Notes under the pieces: generated by a model
Database searches by the model: none
Told to the model about the DNA's origin: nothing
What the model saw: the letters and a program-made list of their open reading frames with translations, nothing else
Source: Nostoc cf. edaphicum LEGE 07299
Lineage (GTDB): Bacteria > Cyanobacteriota > Cyanobacteriia > Cyanobacteriales > Nostocaceae
DNA: 5,960 nucleotides
NCBI RefSeq assembly: GCF_015207245.1
Contig: NZ_JADEXF010000260.1
Coordinates: 1 to 5,960, forward strand
Direction of reading: 5' to 3'
Translations under genes and position numbers: made by a program
Shown: positions 5,692-5,960 of the stretch, piece after piece
Position numbering within the stretch: position 1 is the first letter of the stretch
Layout: each line of letters begins with the position of its first letter

Positions 5692-5958
5692 TTAGAAGTT
5701 AGGAGTTACGAGTCATTCAATTTGGATTTGAGACTTCAGCGTGAGCGCTCAGTCGAACACTTTTTCCTTCAATCTCAAATCCAAAATTCAAAATCTCAAA
5801 TTGGTAGAGTTAATATACTACGCAATATGTAGCTTTATACCGCCAACTTCTACTAAAAAAGCTCGCTCAGAAAAAGCTACTCGCGGCGTAAGTCACTTGT
5901 AAAGTGGGCATTGCTCTGGTCTATTCATATCAAACCCGCCATAACTCATAACTTCTAA
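5692..5958. repeat. Inverted heptamer-type repeats bracketing the right-hand intergenic region
   Basis: Bases 5692-5708 and 5942-5958 are reverse complements at 16 of 17 positions and are separated by 233 bp. The left copy continues as three degenerate heptamers, AGAAGTT, AGGAGTT and ACGAGTC (5694-5714). The right copy, read on the minus strand, contains AGAAGTT and ATGAGTT. They may be ends of a small repeat element or two independent STRR-like arrays in opposite orientation. The right copy touches the window edge, so it may extend further. The enclosed DNA shows no convincing open reading frame. Confidence 0.55.
5719..5801. repeat. Stem-loop with 13-bp arms and an internal palindrome upstream of rrf2
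   Basis: TTTGGATTTGAGA (5721-5733) is the exact reverse complement of 5773-5785. The 39-nt loop contains the perfect 10-bp palindrome TGAGCGCTCA (5742-5751). The right arm also overlaps a direct repeat, AATCTCAAAT at 5771-5780 and again at 5792-5801, spaced by 21 bp, a multiple of seven. This sits about 55-135 bp upstream of the rrf2 start, where its promoter or operator should be. A dispersed repeat element is at least as likely as an operator. Confidence 0.55.
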
Positions 5959-5960
5959 CC

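Noticed and set aside
5816..5835. Possible rrf2 promoter or operator (TATATT on the minus strand, CTAC...GTAG dyad)
   Set aside because: The dyad arms are only 4 bp and no correctly spaced -35 element is visible, so I did not list it.
5856..5878. Direct repeat of AAAAAGCT (5856-5863 and 5871-5878)
   Set aside because: Eight A-rich bases repeated once is not beyond chance in this AT-rich spacer.
5894..5960. Short minus-strand frame reading ...MNRPEQCPLYK then stop
   Set aside because: It is only about 22 codons to the window edge and runs through the 5942-5958 repeat arm. There is no ribosome site or family match. It could be the end of a gene outside the window, but I cannot support it.

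Overview
The window looks like chromosomal DNA from a filamentous, Nostoc/Anabaena/Calothrix-type cyanobacterium. I count seven intact HIP1 octamers (GCGATCGC). Intergenic gaps carry 7-bp tandem repeats of the STRR kind known from heterocyst-forming cyanobacteria. The gene content also fits: a Uma2-family nuclease, a tandem pterin synthase and a plant/cyanobacterial-style CysK. The species call is inference; no rRNA or species marker is present.

Layout. Plus strand, left part: the 3' portion of a class I SAM-dependent methyltransferase (1-735, cut by the window edge), an 8-nt overlapping PrsW-family intramembrane protease (728-1696), then a Uma2/DUF820 PD-(D/E)XK nuclease (1729-2286). A long imperfect hairpin (2287-2335) fills most of the gap before the first minus-strand gene. 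Minus strand, right part, in transcription order from the right: an Rrf2-family regulator (5665-5228), cysK (5143-4181), a J-domain protein (4165-3464) 15 nt after cysK, and a two-domain 6-pyruvoyl-tetrahydropterin synthase-like protein (3219-2347). The 286 bp at the right end contain no convincing gene, only repeats and inverted repeats.

How the genes may work together. The most interesting unit is rrf2-cysK-dnaJ. The Rrf2 protein lacks the cysteine triad of IscR. Its C-terminus resembles CymR, the cysteine-metabolism repressor of Firmicutes that works in complex with CysK, and it ends in isoleucine like the CysE tails that dock in CysK. Its gene lies directly upstream of cysK on the same strand, so a cyanobacterial CymR-CysK-like sulfur regulatory pair is a reasonable, untested hypothesis. 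The second point of interest is the tandem pterin synthase. Its C-terminal half keeps a full PTPS active site, while its N-terminal half keeps the zinc histidines but has lost the catalytic Cys and His. No CRISPR array, tRNA, rRNA, transposase or complete defence system was seen.
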